NCBI RefSeq assembly: GCF_014705615.1
Contig: NZ_JACXJA010000015.1
Span: 62,001 to 126,000 of the forward strand
Length of the DNA stretch: 64,000 nt
Source: Paenibacillus oceani
GTDB taxonomy: Bacteria > Bacillota > Bacilli > Paenibacillales > NBRC-103111
Direction of reading: 5' to 3'
The notes beneath the pieces were generated by a model. It had not been told where the DNA came from and ran no database searches. It saw nothing but the letters and a program-made list of their open reading frames with translations. Positions 26,816-36,168 of this stretch are shown piece by piece (within the stretch, counting starts at the first letter, position 1; the number at the start of each line of letters is the position of its first letter). A program made the position numbers and the translations under genes.

Positions 26816-28033
26816 TCAGGTTGTCAACATTTTGCCGGGAACTGAATTAAATTCCCCGCTACCCGGAACGAACGGGTACTTATGCTTGATCGCACCGGTT
26901 AACACGACGCCTAGACCCGGCTGCTGCGGGGGCAATACGTAGCCGCCTTCCATCCGGAATGAATCGCGGACGATCTCGCTGTGCAGCCCGGCATAATCGG
27001 GCGGAATTTCCAGGATCAGCGTATTGCCGCTGGCGAAGCCGCAGTGGATGTTTTGCATCAGACAACCGCCCGCCCCCCAAGCGTGGGTAGCGATTTTGCG
27101 TCCGTTTGCTTCCAGCATCGCCGCCACTTTCATGAATTCGCCGAGACCGCCGGTAAAGGCCGCATCCGGCTGGCCGACATCGAAGCAGTTCAGATCGGTA
27201 AACATTTTCCATTCACAGCTTCCGGTCAAACATTCGCCGCCGGCGATCGGAATCGCCGTAGCCCGGCGCAGCTCGGCATAACCGGCCGCGTCCGTATAAT
27301 GCAGCGGCTCTTCGAAAAACAGCAGATCGTACGGCTCGAGCGCCTGCAGCACTGTAACGGCCGTATCGAGATCCCATGTACGGGTCGGGCTGTTGCCCAT
27401 ATGGCCGTCAAGCATCAGCTGAACGCCACTTCCGACATGTTTGCGGACGAACTCCATTTTGTCCGCCTCAAATTCGGCGATTTCTTTTTTCGATTGCGGC
27501 ATCTGCCAGCCGCCCCCGGTCGTATCGAGACTGCCCGCGCCCAGCTTCACTCCGTTGAAGCCAAGCGACAAATAATGATCCAGCTTTGCCGCCAGCTTCT
27601 CTTTCGGGTAGTTGCTTGGGCCCCCTGTCGCATAACAGGGAAGACGGTTGTACTTTTTGCCACCAAGCAGTTCGTAGACCGGCAGCCCGTACATTTTTCC
27701 CTTCAAATCCCAAAGAGCCGCCTCGATCCCGTTCAGCACAGAAAGACCCATGCCGACTCTGCACCAGAAGTTGCCGCAATGATACATCCGCCGCCACAGC
27801 TCGTCGATATGATCGACGGATTGACCGATCAGGATCGGTTTGAAAAAATCGACGATCGCCGGCACGCTCTCCGGAAAAAAGTAGCCGATGTACGTCTCGC
27901 CGACGCCAACCAGCTCCGTATCGGTTACAATCTCAATAAATGCGGCGCTGCGCAGCCGGCGCGACTCGCTTAAAAACGGATCGTTCGTGCAAGGTCCCGT
28001 CAGGAGAACCGTGCGAACATCAGTAATTTTCAT
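26816..28033 (-). CDS. Mandelate racemase/muconate lactonizing enzyme family (sugar acid dehydratase-like)
   Basis: This is a 405-residue enolase-superfamily enzyme. The N-terminal capping domain is followed by the barrel. Metal ligands are seen as Asp in LMLDGHMG, Glu in LFFEEPL and Glu in AGGECL. The catalytic His lies in THAWGAGG with the partner Asp in FDVGQPDAA. This arrangement is that of the mandelate racemase subgroup, which includes acid-sugar dehydratases. The substrate is unknown; a uronate or aldonate would fit the lyase-rich neighbourhood. ATG 28033 follows GAGAGGAA. It lies 145 bp after the alpha/beta hydrolase and is probably cotranscribed with it. Confidence 0.88.
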   Translation of the reverse strand: MKITDVRTVLLTGPCTNDPFLSESRRLRSAAFIEIVTDTELVGVGETYIGYFFPESVPAIVDFFKPILIGQSVDHIDELWRRMYHCGNFWCRVGMGLSVLNGIEAALWDLKGKMYGLPVYELLGGKKYNRLPCYATGGPSNYPKEKLAAKLDHYLSLGFNGVKLGAGSLDTTGGGWQMPQSKKEIAEFEADKMEFVRKHVGSGVQLMLDGHMGNSPTRTWDLDTAVTVLQALEPYDLLFFEEPLHYTDAAGYAELRRATAIPIAGGECLTGSCEWKMFTDLNCFDVGQPDAAFTGGLGEFMKVAAMLEANGRKIATHAWGAGGCLMQNIHCGFASGNTLILEIPPDYAGLHSEIVRDSFRMEGGYVLPPQQPGLGVVLTGAIKHKYPFVPGSGEFNSVPGKMLTT

Positions 28034-28177
28034 AACGATAGTTTCCTCTCTCCCGCCTTCAATGCGCGTGGTCATCATTCCGTCAGAAACTTGGCCGAAC
28101 GGCCCCGGATTTGTATGACCTTGCTGCTTGGTTACGAGCAGCACATGATCAGCTCCGCTAAACGCACACGTTCATGC

Positions 28178-28945
28178 TTATCTCTGCAACAAAAACTTCG
28201 TTCCCAGGTCGTACCAATGACTGCCCATCGTATGATCCGGATCGTCGGTACAATAAAACTCAACCAGCGATTCGGGGTATCCGTACTTCACATTATATTC
28301 AACCAGATCTGTATACAGCTTACAGCAGCTCCATGTGCCCACTCGCTCGTCGCGGTTGCCGATCGACATAAATATCGGTTTACCCGCCAACCGTTCGATG
28401 TCCCGGTGAAGCTTGAGCGCTTCGACATCTTCGGAATCTCGGATCGGGCCGAACTCTCTCAAGATCCGCCAGTCCGTGACCGGCGCGAATGCCGCCGCCC
28501 GAACGATTCTCGGGTCGGCAGCGAGCAGCCTCAATGCCATGTACGCCCCTCTGGAAGCGCCGCATACCGCAATGTTGCTGGGCCGCGCGAAACCCAGTCG
28601 GATACAGTCGTCGATCACCGCCATCGCTTCCCGTACGAACCGTTCGAACGGATCGTCCCCGGCCAGCCAAGCATCGCGAAACCCGTCGATCCCTTCTCCG
28701 TAAGGCCCGGTGCGCTCCCCGTGACAGGGGATATCGAAGGTTAGCGCATAGTGGCCGTTCGCCAGATAACCGTCGGCCGTGGCCCGGTAAGGCACTGTCC
28801 ACAAATGCGTCTTCCAATCCGCTCCGATCGTAATCAGAAGCTGCGGATCTGCATGAATATGGCGGCTTTCCGGACGCCTTAGCATATAGTTCAGCGTTTC
28901 GTCGCCGATTTGTACCTGATGCTCGGATAACTGTTCCTTGTTCAT
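28178..28945 (-). CDS. Alpha/beta hydrolase (acyl esterase or peptidase-like)
   Basis: This is a 255-residue serine hydrolase. The nucleophile elbow is VCGASRGAYMAL, the acid is probably the Asp of IGNRDERVGT, and the His is in DPDHTMGSHWYD. It has no signal peptide. The domain is that of dienelactone hydrolase or prolyl-oligopeptidase-like esterases, some of which deacetylate sugars. ATG 28945 is chosen for the AAAAGGATGAG site upstream; ATG 28954 is the alternative. It lies upstream of the enolase-superfamily gene in the same direction. Confidence 0.8.
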   Translation of the reverse strand: MNKEQLSEHQVQIGDETLNYMLRRPESRHIHADPQLLITIGADWKTHLWTVPYRATADGYLANGHYALTFDIPCHGERTGPYGEGIDGFRDAWLAGDDPFERFVREAMAVIDDCIRLGFARPSNIAVCGASRGAYMALRLLAADPRIVRAAAFAPVTDWRILREFGPIRDSEDVEALKLHRDIERLAGKPIFMSIGNRDERVGTWSCCKLYTDLVEYNVKYGYPESLVEFYCTDDPDHTMGSHWYDLGTKFLLQR

Positions 28946-29263
28946 TTGACTCATCCTTTTCAACCTGATCTTTGCTCAACTAATGGCAGACATTACTTTT
29001 CAGCGGAATACGTGATAACCCCTTCGGAATGCTTACGGAACTAAGCTGAAATATTGCGCAGATCAGCTTCTGATGCTGCGGTGAACGATGATCCGTCACC
29101 TCCCGATACGTTTAAAGCAAGTGTAGCGGAGGATTGCCATACGCAACAACAAGCTGAACGGACATCTTTTCCCGGATGTTGTCTATATACAGGAACAGTA
29201 TGCATTCGAATGTTCAGAAAGAGCCAGGCAGAAGTAGTGCGGGCGGATCCGAAACAGCCAAAA

Positions 29264-29288
29264 ATAACCCCCTTATGTTGGGGGTTAT
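29264..29288. terminator. Hairpin in the remnant region
   Basis: A near-perfect stem ATAACCCCC/GGGGGTTAT with a 7-nt loop is followed by GTTTTAATT on the plus strand. It lies downstream of the minus-strand gene fragments. Nothing recognisable was found at 28980-29260 around it. Confidence 0.5.
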
Positions 29289-29320
29289 CCGTTTTAATTG
29301 AGTTAATCATGCAATTCTCT

Positions 29321-29456
29321 TCAAGCCCGGATAGGTTCCATTTCAAGCTCGAATCGCATTTCACCGGCCGCCGATGTTGAATAATTGGCAACCAGTTCAT
29401 TCCCGACCAAAACGAACGGTCTCGATACCCATTCCCCATGTTTTACCCGTATGGTG
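29321..29456 (-). pseudogene. C-terminal fragment of a gene like 38432-39775
   Basis: About 44 codons (VKHGEWVSRPFVLVGNELV, then ANYSTSAAGEMRFEL) closely match the C-terminal part of the beta-propeller protein at 38432-39775 (HGEWVSRPFILEGNELVANY). The intact gene has about 15 more residues between RFEL and EMEP, so an internal deletion accompanies the truncation. It ends at TGA 29321-29323. Confidence 0.75.
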
Positions 29457-29845
29457 TCAGGATAACGGAACAAGCTTCAAGGCGTTGCCCGAGTATATTT
29501 TGGCAAGAACGTCGTCCGGCAAATGAAGCGACCTAGCACTTCCTGGTGAACGTTATCGAAATAGTCGCGGCCGTACAAGATGCGGTCCTGGAATTCGAGT
29601 ATAAACTCTCTCGCGAATTCCGGATCACGGCTGAACGCTCTCGCTCCCGAGCCTGCGGATATATCGCAATACAGGTTCCGGTATTTGCGCAGCATTTCGC
29701 CAACCTTGCCGCCCGGCTGGACTTTTCCTGTCGGATAGGCGACTTTGTCGTACTGGTCTTCGCCGGATAGATGTGCCCAGAAACCGGGAGCATGACCGAG
29801 GAAATACGTGTCGGGGCAAGCCTTGACAGCACGCTCGAAGGCGAG
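29457..29845 (-). pseudogene. Amidohydrolase-family C-terminal half, frameshifted
   Basis: One frame reads AFERAVKACPDTYFLGHAPG, KYRNLYCDISAGSGARAF and RILYGRDYFDN, then shifts by one base near 29533 to continue LPDDVLAKIYSGNALKL and stop at 29457-29459. These are hallmarks of TIM-barrel metal-dependent (amidohydrolase 2) enzymes. The N-terminal half with the HxH metal site is absent. It abuts unrelated fragments on both sides. Confidence 0.75.
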
Positions 29846-30082
29846 CTAACGTTTTTGACCGCTCGCTTCCCCTACTTGGCGGAACGAATCGGAGTCTTGC
29901 CCGAACGCCGCCTTGATCTGGCTGTTTTTCAAAGGCGTGGTCCAGCCTTTCCTGGAAAGCTCCAACTGGAACGAATCGATGTAAAGAAATCCATCGCTAG
30001 CGAGGCAAGCTCCTTATGCTTGCTTACACTGGACAAGTACATATAGTCCGGATAAGGATGCGTATTGTAAGCGGAGCCCAGA
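29846..30082 (-). pseudogene. Internal fragment of a sugar solute-binding protein, frameshifted
   Basis: Two frames join as GSAYNTHPYPDYMYLSSVSK and DSFQLELSRKGWTTPLK with FGQDSDSFRQ. They match the SBP paralogues of this window (SDEFQMELSKKGIMPVVK and FGQDSPF in 2703-4031). Both ends are missing. It shows that a sixth SBP copy once existed here. Confidence 0.75.
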
Positions 30083-30088
30083 TATCGA

Positions 30089-32764
30089 TTAAACCATTTT
30101 TAAAGACAATATGGCGTTTGTCACCGTAATATCAGAGGCGGTTAGGTTTTGATGATAAACCCTAACATTACCGGTAGATATCACTTCCGCCCAAACTCTT
30201 GAACTTACCCCAAGTGGCGGAGAAGCAGCTACTTGCACAGGCGCACCCAGATAAGCATTATCCATTGTTGTGTCTGTCGTGGCGATAGAATTTGCAGAAA
30301 TAGTCTTGGTATAAGATATTGATCTTCTAGCATAACCGTTTACATCTCTAAACGCAGGCGCTTGCATAAAACCAACTGGAACGGTAACAGAACCCGCGGC
30401 AATACTGGCGGAAGCATGTGAAACGATTAGCTTTTTAGAGTAACCCCCATTCTCAAATACACGACCAACAACCGCAAATGTTTGAGTAGACCCTTGAGTT
30501 AGTGAAACATAACTACCGACACCGACACGAGAAATCACAGATGATGTTGATGTATCTATCACATTCGTGTCTGTAGCACTTAGCGTTGCCTGACTAGCAA
30601 TCGTATAGCGACTGGTGTGTGTTCTACCTGCTGCTGTTATGTATCCATCTGACGCAAAAGTACCGTTAGCATCATATAAGGCTCGAAATACATCATGAAG
30701 TGCAAACGTACCGCCCGTCACATTGGAAAGGGACGATGTATTCATCCACTCTGTGTTAAGCGCGTTAATTCGTGGCTCGTAGTCCGCATACTGTGGCATC
30801 ATGGGCACACCGCCTGCGTAAGCACCAATGTGCTCAATTTCAACTTGTGAATTTGCGGGGATTGAAATTGTGACGTTACCTTCTCTTGCATGTTCCGATG
30901 TAACTTCGCAAGCCGCCATTTTCCAGCCGTTACCGTAATCATACATCAACTCGCCCAACGATATCCGCTCATTAGAAGAGTTAACCCATACGTTCGATTT
31001 CAATTTAGCATAATCAAAAGAACCTGCTATCGTTCGATACAACATACAGATTTTGGATTGTACAGATTGAGTATTGATCGGAAGAATGATATCGATCTGG
31101 GATTGTGTCGGATTGATTAGGCGAATCCCATACTTGGTAGTAAATCCAGTATGCACAGATTCGAAACGTTTCACATCATAGATTAAATCATGGCTTGCCG
31201 TGTAAGCTCCATACATGCCAAACTTAAAATCATACTGCGGGCAGAATTTAAAGAAGTTCGTGATTAGACTTGCCCCCGCACCAAATTCAAACCCTGTATG
31301 ATTTAAGTACTCGTTATGTTGTCTACCATTTTCAAAATGTCTGCTTGGTGTGCGAATGCCAGTAGCGGGGTCGTAAGTGCTGTAAGTATCCGCAATAAAT
31401 CGTACACAAGTATCTTGAGGTCTTTTAAACAAGTGACTTGCATCAAATTTGAATCCATCAAAACGTTTTTGCATTTCCAATTCAAATAAAGTATTAAACC
31501 ATTCCGAGTAACCTCCGCCATAATACGAACCGTGACAAGCATCATAAATCAAAGCTAAGGATGACCCTTGATCCGATGCCGGGGCAATATTAAAACCATT
31601 AAAGCTGCAGCCAGCACCTGTGTTTATCAATAAATAGTCGAATTTATTGGCATATCGTTTATCTACTACTGTGCCGCCACCTATTGTTAAGTTAGCAGCT
31701 TGTAACGCATTTGATGTGTTGTAGAATCCCTGTACACATTCATGAATGGCTACACCGTCCACAACGTTCTCGTAGAAATTTCCGATGCGTTTTCCATTTG
31801 TCCAAGCTGATGTATCAAGCCCGTAAAGCGAAATACCGTTATGAAATCGTTCAATAAGCAAATTCTCCAGTCGCCACTTGTACGCATTCGCACCATCGAT
31901 ACATTTTTGTGCGTGAACAGTCGATGTTCGCGTTACGTTTCCAAGCAGTACCAAATTTGAAATTTCAACCATAGAAATGGTTTGTGTATTCCAACCTGTA
32001 CTCAACTGATAAGCCGCTGCCATTTCGTCGCGTGGCGTACTAAACATATCGATAGCTGTTGACGGGTCAAAAAATAATGTTGAATTATTCCCCTCAATTT
32101 TTGTATTCGTTCTAATCGGTAGGGTGTCTGTGATGTAATAAGAGCCGTGCGGTATTTCAAATGTATACTTGCTATATACTTGTGATGAAATTGCTTTGCT
32201 GATATTGGTATGGATAACATACTTGTTCATATTTAGCATGTCTTTAAAAGCTTGAGTATCATCATGCCCGGATGCATAATCAAGCACCTCTGGAATCGTG
32301 AATACTAAATCGCCATGCGCTCCAAACATGAACGGATTTAACACATTATTTTCCAATTGACGCACCCATCCATTTAAAACGACACCGCCATCAAACACAG
32401 ATGCTTTTGTTGAGTCATAAACAAAGTGTCCGCCACCTTTGATTAATCCGGCATGGTACGATTTGACAAATACTCGGCTGCCGTTTTGCGGATTTGCAAT
32501 AGATAGCATATCAGCAATGCTCTCTAAATCGTGATCCCCTGTCAAAAAATCGGGCAGCCCTTTGCGGCCGTATACTTCCCCGCTCACCGGTCCCCCGGCC
32601 GCGAACGACGTACCAATCGTTCCTCCGATCACGCTGCCCGCGGCCAAAACTGTCCCAGCCAGGCCCAGAGACGACAGCATCGCCCTTCTTGTGAGCAAGG
32701 TCGGCTTGCCGCCGGCATCCAAATCCTTATCTTCTTGTATTTCATCCGTTTCTCGCGGTCCCAT
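30089..32764 (-). CDS. Tat-exported tailspike-like beta-helix protein (chimeric composition)
   Basis: This 891-residue protein has a Tat signal (LTRRAMLSSLGLAGT, Arg26-Arg27) and VSGEVYG. A tailspike-type domain follows (IKGGGHFVYDSTKASVFDGG), then MFGAHGD and HDDTQAFKDML opening a beta-helix, and a C-terminal jelly-roll-like end (GNVRVYHQNLTASDITVTN). The first 75 codons are GC-rich like the host; from about 32530 downstream the gene is clearly AT-richer. This suggests a phage-like depolymerase body joined to a host Tat signal. The ATG at 32764 has GGAGG 11 nt upstream; TTG 32767 is an alternative. It follows the SBP at 32837. Likely a secreted polysaccharide lyase or depolymerase of unknown target. 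Confidence 0.78.
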   Translation of the reverse strand: MGPRETDEIQEDKDLDAGGKPTLLTRRAMLSSLGLAGTVLAAGSVIGGTIGTSFAAGGPVSGEVYGRKGLPDFLTGDHDLESIADMLSIANPQNGSRVFVKSYHAGLIKGGGHFVYDSTKASVFDGGVVLNGWVRQLENNVLNPFMFGAHGDLVFTIPEVLDYASGHDDTQAFKDMLNMNKYVIHTNISKAISSQVYSKYTFEIPHGSYYITDTLPIRTNTKIEGNNSTLFFDPSTAIDMFSTPRDEMAAAYQLSTGWNTQTISMVEISNLVLLGNVTRTSTVHAQKCIDGANAYKWRLENLLIERFHNGISLYGLDTSAWTNGKRIGNFYENVVDGVAIHECVQGFYNTSNALQAANLTIGGGTVVDKRYANKFDYLLINTGAGCSFNGFNIAPASDQGSSLALIYDACHGSYYGGGYSEWFNTLFELEMQKRFDGFKFDASHLFKRPQDTCVRFIADTYSTYDPATGIRTPSRHFENGRQHNEYLNHTGFEFGAGASLITNFFKFCPQYDFKFGMYGAYTASHDLIYDVKRFESVHTGFTTKYGIRLINPTQSQIDIILPINTQSVQSKICMLYRTIAGSFDYAKLKSNVWVNSSNERISLGELMYDYGNGWKMAACEVTSEHAREGNVTISIPANSQVEIEHIGAYAGGVPMMPQYADYEPRINALNTEWMNTSSLSNVTGGTFALHDVFRALYDANGTFASDGYITAAGRTHTSRYTIASQATLSATDTNVIDTSTSSVISRVGVGSYVSLTQGSTQTFAVVGRVFENGGYSKKLIVSHASASIAAGSVTVPVGFMQAPAFRDVNGYARRSISYTKTISANSIATTDTTMDNAYLGAPVQVAASPPLGVSSRVWAEVISTGNVRVYHQNLTASDITVTNAILSLKMV

Positions 32765-32836
32765 CAAGTGTGCCGCCTCCCGCTTCAATTGGATTTTGTA
32801 TGCGGTTTCATAATAAGTGGCCTTCGGCCTCCGCAG

Positions 32837-34144
32837 CTACTTCTTTTTGTCCGCCTCAATCGTTTTCTTCATCGCTTCCTCGGCATCCCGCAGCGCCGTA
32901 TTGACGTCTTTGCCCTCGTACAAAATGCCCCGCAAGGCAATCGTTAAATGCTGCCCCGCCGTAGAGTAATATTTGCTCTGGGGAGACGGCTTTGCCATAT
33001 TTTTAAGCGGGATCGCGGCGACATTGCGCCCTTTGTACAGCGGGGCGTCCTGGCCGAATACTTTCGGAATGTTATCGCTGCTAAGTGCCGGGATGAACGT
33101 CGCCGCCTTCGCTTTCTCCGTCAGAAACTCCTCGGTGGACAAAAAGTCCATCACCTGGTACGCGTCGTCCTTATGCTTGCTGCCGACGTTCAGGAACGTG
33201 AAGACCGGATAAGGCTGCGGCCCGGAGCCGTTCATCGTCGGGTACGAGACGATATCCCAATTGAGCGGGGCCAGGTCTTTCTCGACGTGCAGACCGGCCA
33301 CCGGCGTCCACATTGCCGACACTTGATCCCGGAAAAACATTTTGGTCAAACTGTCCATCTTTGCCTTATCCGGATTGAATCCGGGAATTTGATAAAAGCG
33401 GGCGATGTTGTCCATGAGGCTTTTGACGTTGTCGTTCGTCAGCGACACTTGCAGCGTTTGCGGATCGACGAAGTTGAGCGACATTTGGTTGCGCCAAAAG
33501 TAATGATTCGGTGAAATCGTGAAGCCGTAATATTGGACGCCGTCTTCGTTGCGCGTCAGCTTGACCGACAAGTTGTACAGCTCGTCCCAGGTGATGCCGT
33601 CCTTCGGGTAGTCGACACCGAACTTATCGAACAAGGTTTTGTTGTAGTAAATGACAGACGCTGCGGAGTCGAACGGCAGCGCGTACAGCTTGCCGCCGCT
33701 CATTTGCCGGATCATCTCGAGCGCCTGAGGCTCGAAGCGGCTTAAGTCACTCTTGTATTTTTTGACGAGCGGTTCGATATCGTATTGCATTTCGTTCAAA
33801 AAGATGCTGTTGTAGACGAGGCCGACCGAGCCGAAAATGACGTCGATCGGCTGGTTCGACGCGATCATCTTGTCGAGCGAGCCGCTGGTGGTAGGAATCA
33901 GCACCGGAGTAACGTGTGGGAATTTCGCCTTGATCGCTTTGCCGAACTTTTCTTCGAAGTAGCCTTCGGCGTCGAAATTGCCGCCGACGTTGTAAAAGTG
34001 AAGCGTGATCGGTTCTTTTTTCTCGGGCTGGGCAGGAGCCCCCTCCTCCGTCCCTTTGCCGGTACCCGGCGTGCCCGCTCCGGAGCAGGCTGCAAGTACG
34101 AGCAGCAATCCCGCCGCTCCGATCGATATCGATGGTTTCAGCAT
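32837..34144 (-). CDS. ABC sugar solute-binding lipoprotein (family 1), no permease nearby
   Basis: This 435-residue lipoprotein has lipidated Cys20 (VLAACSG). Paralogue motifs are IYYNKTLFDKFGVDYPKDG, TWDELYNLSVKLTRNEDG and GKDVNTALRDAEEAMKK near the C-terminus. The ATG at 34144 has AAGGGTG 7 nt upstream. A near-consensus cre site lies 44 bp upstream and an AraC gene is divergent at 34804, so it probably responds to both glucose repression and a specific inducer. Next downstream is the tailspike-like gene. Confidence 0.88.
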   Translation of the reverse strand: MLKPSISIGAAGLLLVLAACSGAGTPGTGKGTEEGAPAQPEKKEPITLHFYNVGGNFDAEGYFEEKFGKAIKAKFPHVTPVLIPTTSGSLDKMIASNQPIDVIFGSVGLVYNSIFLNEMQYDIEPLVKKYKSDLSRFEPQALEMIRQMSGGKLYALPFDSAASVIYYNKTLFDKFGVDYPKDGITWDELYNLSVKLTRNEDGVQYYGFTISPNHYFWRNQMSLNFVDPQTLQVSLTNDNVKSLMDNIARFYQIPGFNPDKAKMDSLTKMFFRDQVSAMWTPVAGLHVEKDLAPLNWDIVSYPTMNGSGPQPYPVFTFLNVGSKHKDDAYQVMDFLSTEEFLTEKAKAATFIPALSSDNIPKVFGQDAPLYKGRNVAAIPLKNMAKPSPQSKYYSTAGQHLTIALRGILYEGKDVNTALRDAEEAMKKTIEADKKK

Positions 34145-34187
34145 AATGACACCCTTTTCGTTATTTGGTTTAAAAGCACTTTCAAAA

Positions 34188-34201
34188 TGTAAGCGTTCTC
34201 A
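34188..34201 (-). promoter_or_regulatory. Putative cre (CcpA) site of module C
   Basis: TGTAAGCGTTCTCA matches the consensus TGWAARCGYTWNCW at all but one position. It lies 44 bp before the SBP start codon. Confidence 0.6.
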
Positions 34202-34803
34202 TCATTTCTTTTAATTTCAGATTGAACTGGATTTCAAAAGAAGATTACAACCCTAAGACAGTCCCGCTTGGATAACCTTTACTCTGTCAACCTAACGCGC
34301 CCGCCAACCATCTATCCCTACCTCTGCTAGCAAATCTGAAGGGCGGGCTTCGTTTCCCCTGTCACCTCCCCTCCCGCCGATGGCTGGAAGATCATGTTTG
34401 CGGCCCCCCATCTAATGGCCCGTCCTGCGAACAACATCGATCGGGCAAGCGCGTACGAAACGTCAGTCGATCGATAGAGCCCATCTGCTCCGCTGTGATT
34501 CTTCCCGGCGCAGATGGCCTTGATTGCTCCGACGGAGCAGCGTGCAATTGTCCGGCACGCCAACGCCCGCCCGTTGCCGGCTTGCTTTTCCGGATACGGA
34601 GACAGCTTGTTCCAGGTGGCGGTTGCCTTCATCATAAGCCGGATTTGCGCCCGGGACCATGCGCAAAGCGTTCGTTTTTTTTAGCATTTGTGCCATTACC
34701 ATTAAGGATGTTCTAAATATGATAAAATGAAAAAAGGGAAAAATGCAGGGCCTGCTGCACAACTGAAGGGACTGTCTGCAGTCGACTCGAACGGAGGAAG
34801 CGG
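34202..34803. other. Spacer between SBP and AraC genes
   Basis: About 600 bp. Minus-strand frames at 34327-34635 and 34463-34762 are open, but I recognise no family and see no convincing ribosome site; they may be decayed sequence. The region before 34804 is AT-rich (34710-34745) and probably holds the AraC promoter. Confidence 0.4.
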
Positions 34804-35706
34804 ATGGATATCGAGGTGATCTTTCCGAATATGACCAGCACGCTGCAAATTAAGGGCTGCGGATTTTTCGTCAAGCCGCCGGGCTGGTCGTATCCGCTGC
34901 ATCATCATCATTTGTTTGAAATATTATACTGCTTCAGCGGTGAAGTCGTGCAGTTTGTGGGAGTAAGCGAACGGAAGATGCGCGCAGGAGATTGGATGCT
35001 GCTGAAAGCCGGCGTGCGCCATCGGCTGGAGAACCTCGCCGCTGAGCCGTATTCGTTTTTGAACATCCACTTTGATGTGGACGATCCTGACTTGCGCAGG
35101 CGGCTCAACGCCGCCGACTGCTTTCTGCTAAGTGGTGCCGATGCAGCTGCGAGCGGACTGGCGGAAATCGTTACGCGCGTTGAGCGACTGATGACGCTGA
35201 GCCTGGCGGACAGCCCTTCGTCCGCCCCGCCCGACAAACTCGTGGCTCTGGATATCGATCCGTTGCGCAAGCTTGAACTGCAAGCCGCGATTTTATTGAT
35301 AGTCACTTCGTTAACTGCGCAATGCGCCGCTCCACAAGCGCCCGCCGGGAAAGCCCGGCCTTCCGTCGCTTCTTTTATGGAAATCGAAACGGCGCATGCC
35401 ATCGAAGAACGTCTTCGGCGGATGGTAACGGCCGATTCCGACGAATCCGTCGCCCGGATCGCCCGAGACTTGCACTTAAGCCGCAGCCGATGTTCGAAGC
35501 TGTTCACTAAAGTATACGGCGTCTCGCCGCGCCGCTACGTCAGCGAGCTGGTCCTGAACCGGGCAAAACGGCTGCTGGTGACGACCAACCTTCCGATCGA
35601 GGCCATTGCCCTGGAGCTCGGCTTTCATTCGCTCAGCCACTTTTCCTGCCAGTTCCGCCGATGGACCGGCGTATCGCCCATGCAGTACCGGCCGAAGTAT
35701 GAGTGA
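34804..35706 (+). CDS. AraC-family transcriptional regulator with cupin sensor domain
   Basis: This is a 300-residue regulator. The N-terminal cupin is visible as WSYPLHHHHLFEILYCFSGE and MRAGDWMLLKAGVRHRLEN. The C-terminal AraC domain (about 200-300) has SVARIARDLHLSRSRCSKLF and IEAIALELGFHSLSHFSCQF. The ATG at 34804 follows CGGAGG with 5-7 nt spacing. It is divergent from the module C SBP, its presumed target. A hairpin terminator follows at 35808. Confidence 0.9.
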   Translation: MDIEVIFPNMTSTLQIKGCGFFVKPPGWSYPLHHHHLFEILYCFSGEVVQFVGVSERKMRAGDWMLLKAGVRHRLENLAAEPYSFLNIHFDVDDPDLRRRLNAADCFLLSGADAAASGLAEIVTRVERLMTLSLADSPSSAPPDKLVALDIDPLRKLELQAAILLIVTSLTAQCAAPQAPAGKARPSVASFMEIETAHAIEERLRRMVTADSDESVARIARDLHLSRSRCSKLFTKVYGVSPRRYVSELVLNRAKRLLVTTNLPIEAIALELGFHSLSHFSCQFRRWTGVSPMQYRPKYE

Positions 35707-35807
35707 GCGCGTCTCCCGGGCCCCCTGCCGTATGCAATGTTTGCCGTGCGACCTTAAAGACTCGATAAACAGAAATGATAGTGGAAATTTCCTGTAAAAT
35801 CGAAAAA

Positions 35808-35855
35808 GTCCTCAAGTTTTTATCTAAATTAATTAGATGACAAGAACTTGAGGAC
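35808..35855 (+). terminator. Long nested hairpin after the AraC gene
   Basis: Outer arms GTCCTCAAGTT/AACTTGAGGAC enclose an inner palindrome ATCTAA/TTAGAT. It lies 100 bp after the AraC stop. No T-run follows on the plus strand; on the minus strand the stem is followed by TTTTTCG, so it may work for both directions. The rest of 35707-36168 shows no gene. Confidence 0.5.
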
Positions 35856-36168
35856 ATGTGAATATGAAAGAGAATACCAATCGGCTTGCGGCGGAAAAAA
35901 AATTCGATACATATGTTCATAGAGTCTCAGTTTCCGCACGACGCTATTTTTTTCGCATTACGTCTAACCCTTAAATGTAAATGTACTCTTTTATCAAGCG
36001 TCAGTCCGTCCCGCAATTGAGTTAGTCATATTGATATCATATCGACGAGTTGATATTAGGATGGAAGGATACCCGCCAGCCGTTGCCCAATACCGTTGTA
36101 TAGAATAATCAAAGGATACTAATAGGAGGGCAGCATCAATGCGATCACCATAAACGTACTGCGCTGCT

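Noticed and set aside
27000-27973. 330-codon plus-strand frame inside the enolase-superfamily gene
   Set aside because: It is a shadow of the GC-rich minus-strand gene; no start site or protein-like pattern.
34327-34762. Small gene between the module C SBP and AraC genes
   Set aside because: Two open frames exist, but neither shows a recognisable family or ribosome site; reported only as spacer.
35808-35855. Riboswitch or CRISPR-like repeat
   Set aside because: A single nested palindrome after an AraC stop is adequately explained as a terminator; no repeats or conserved core were found.
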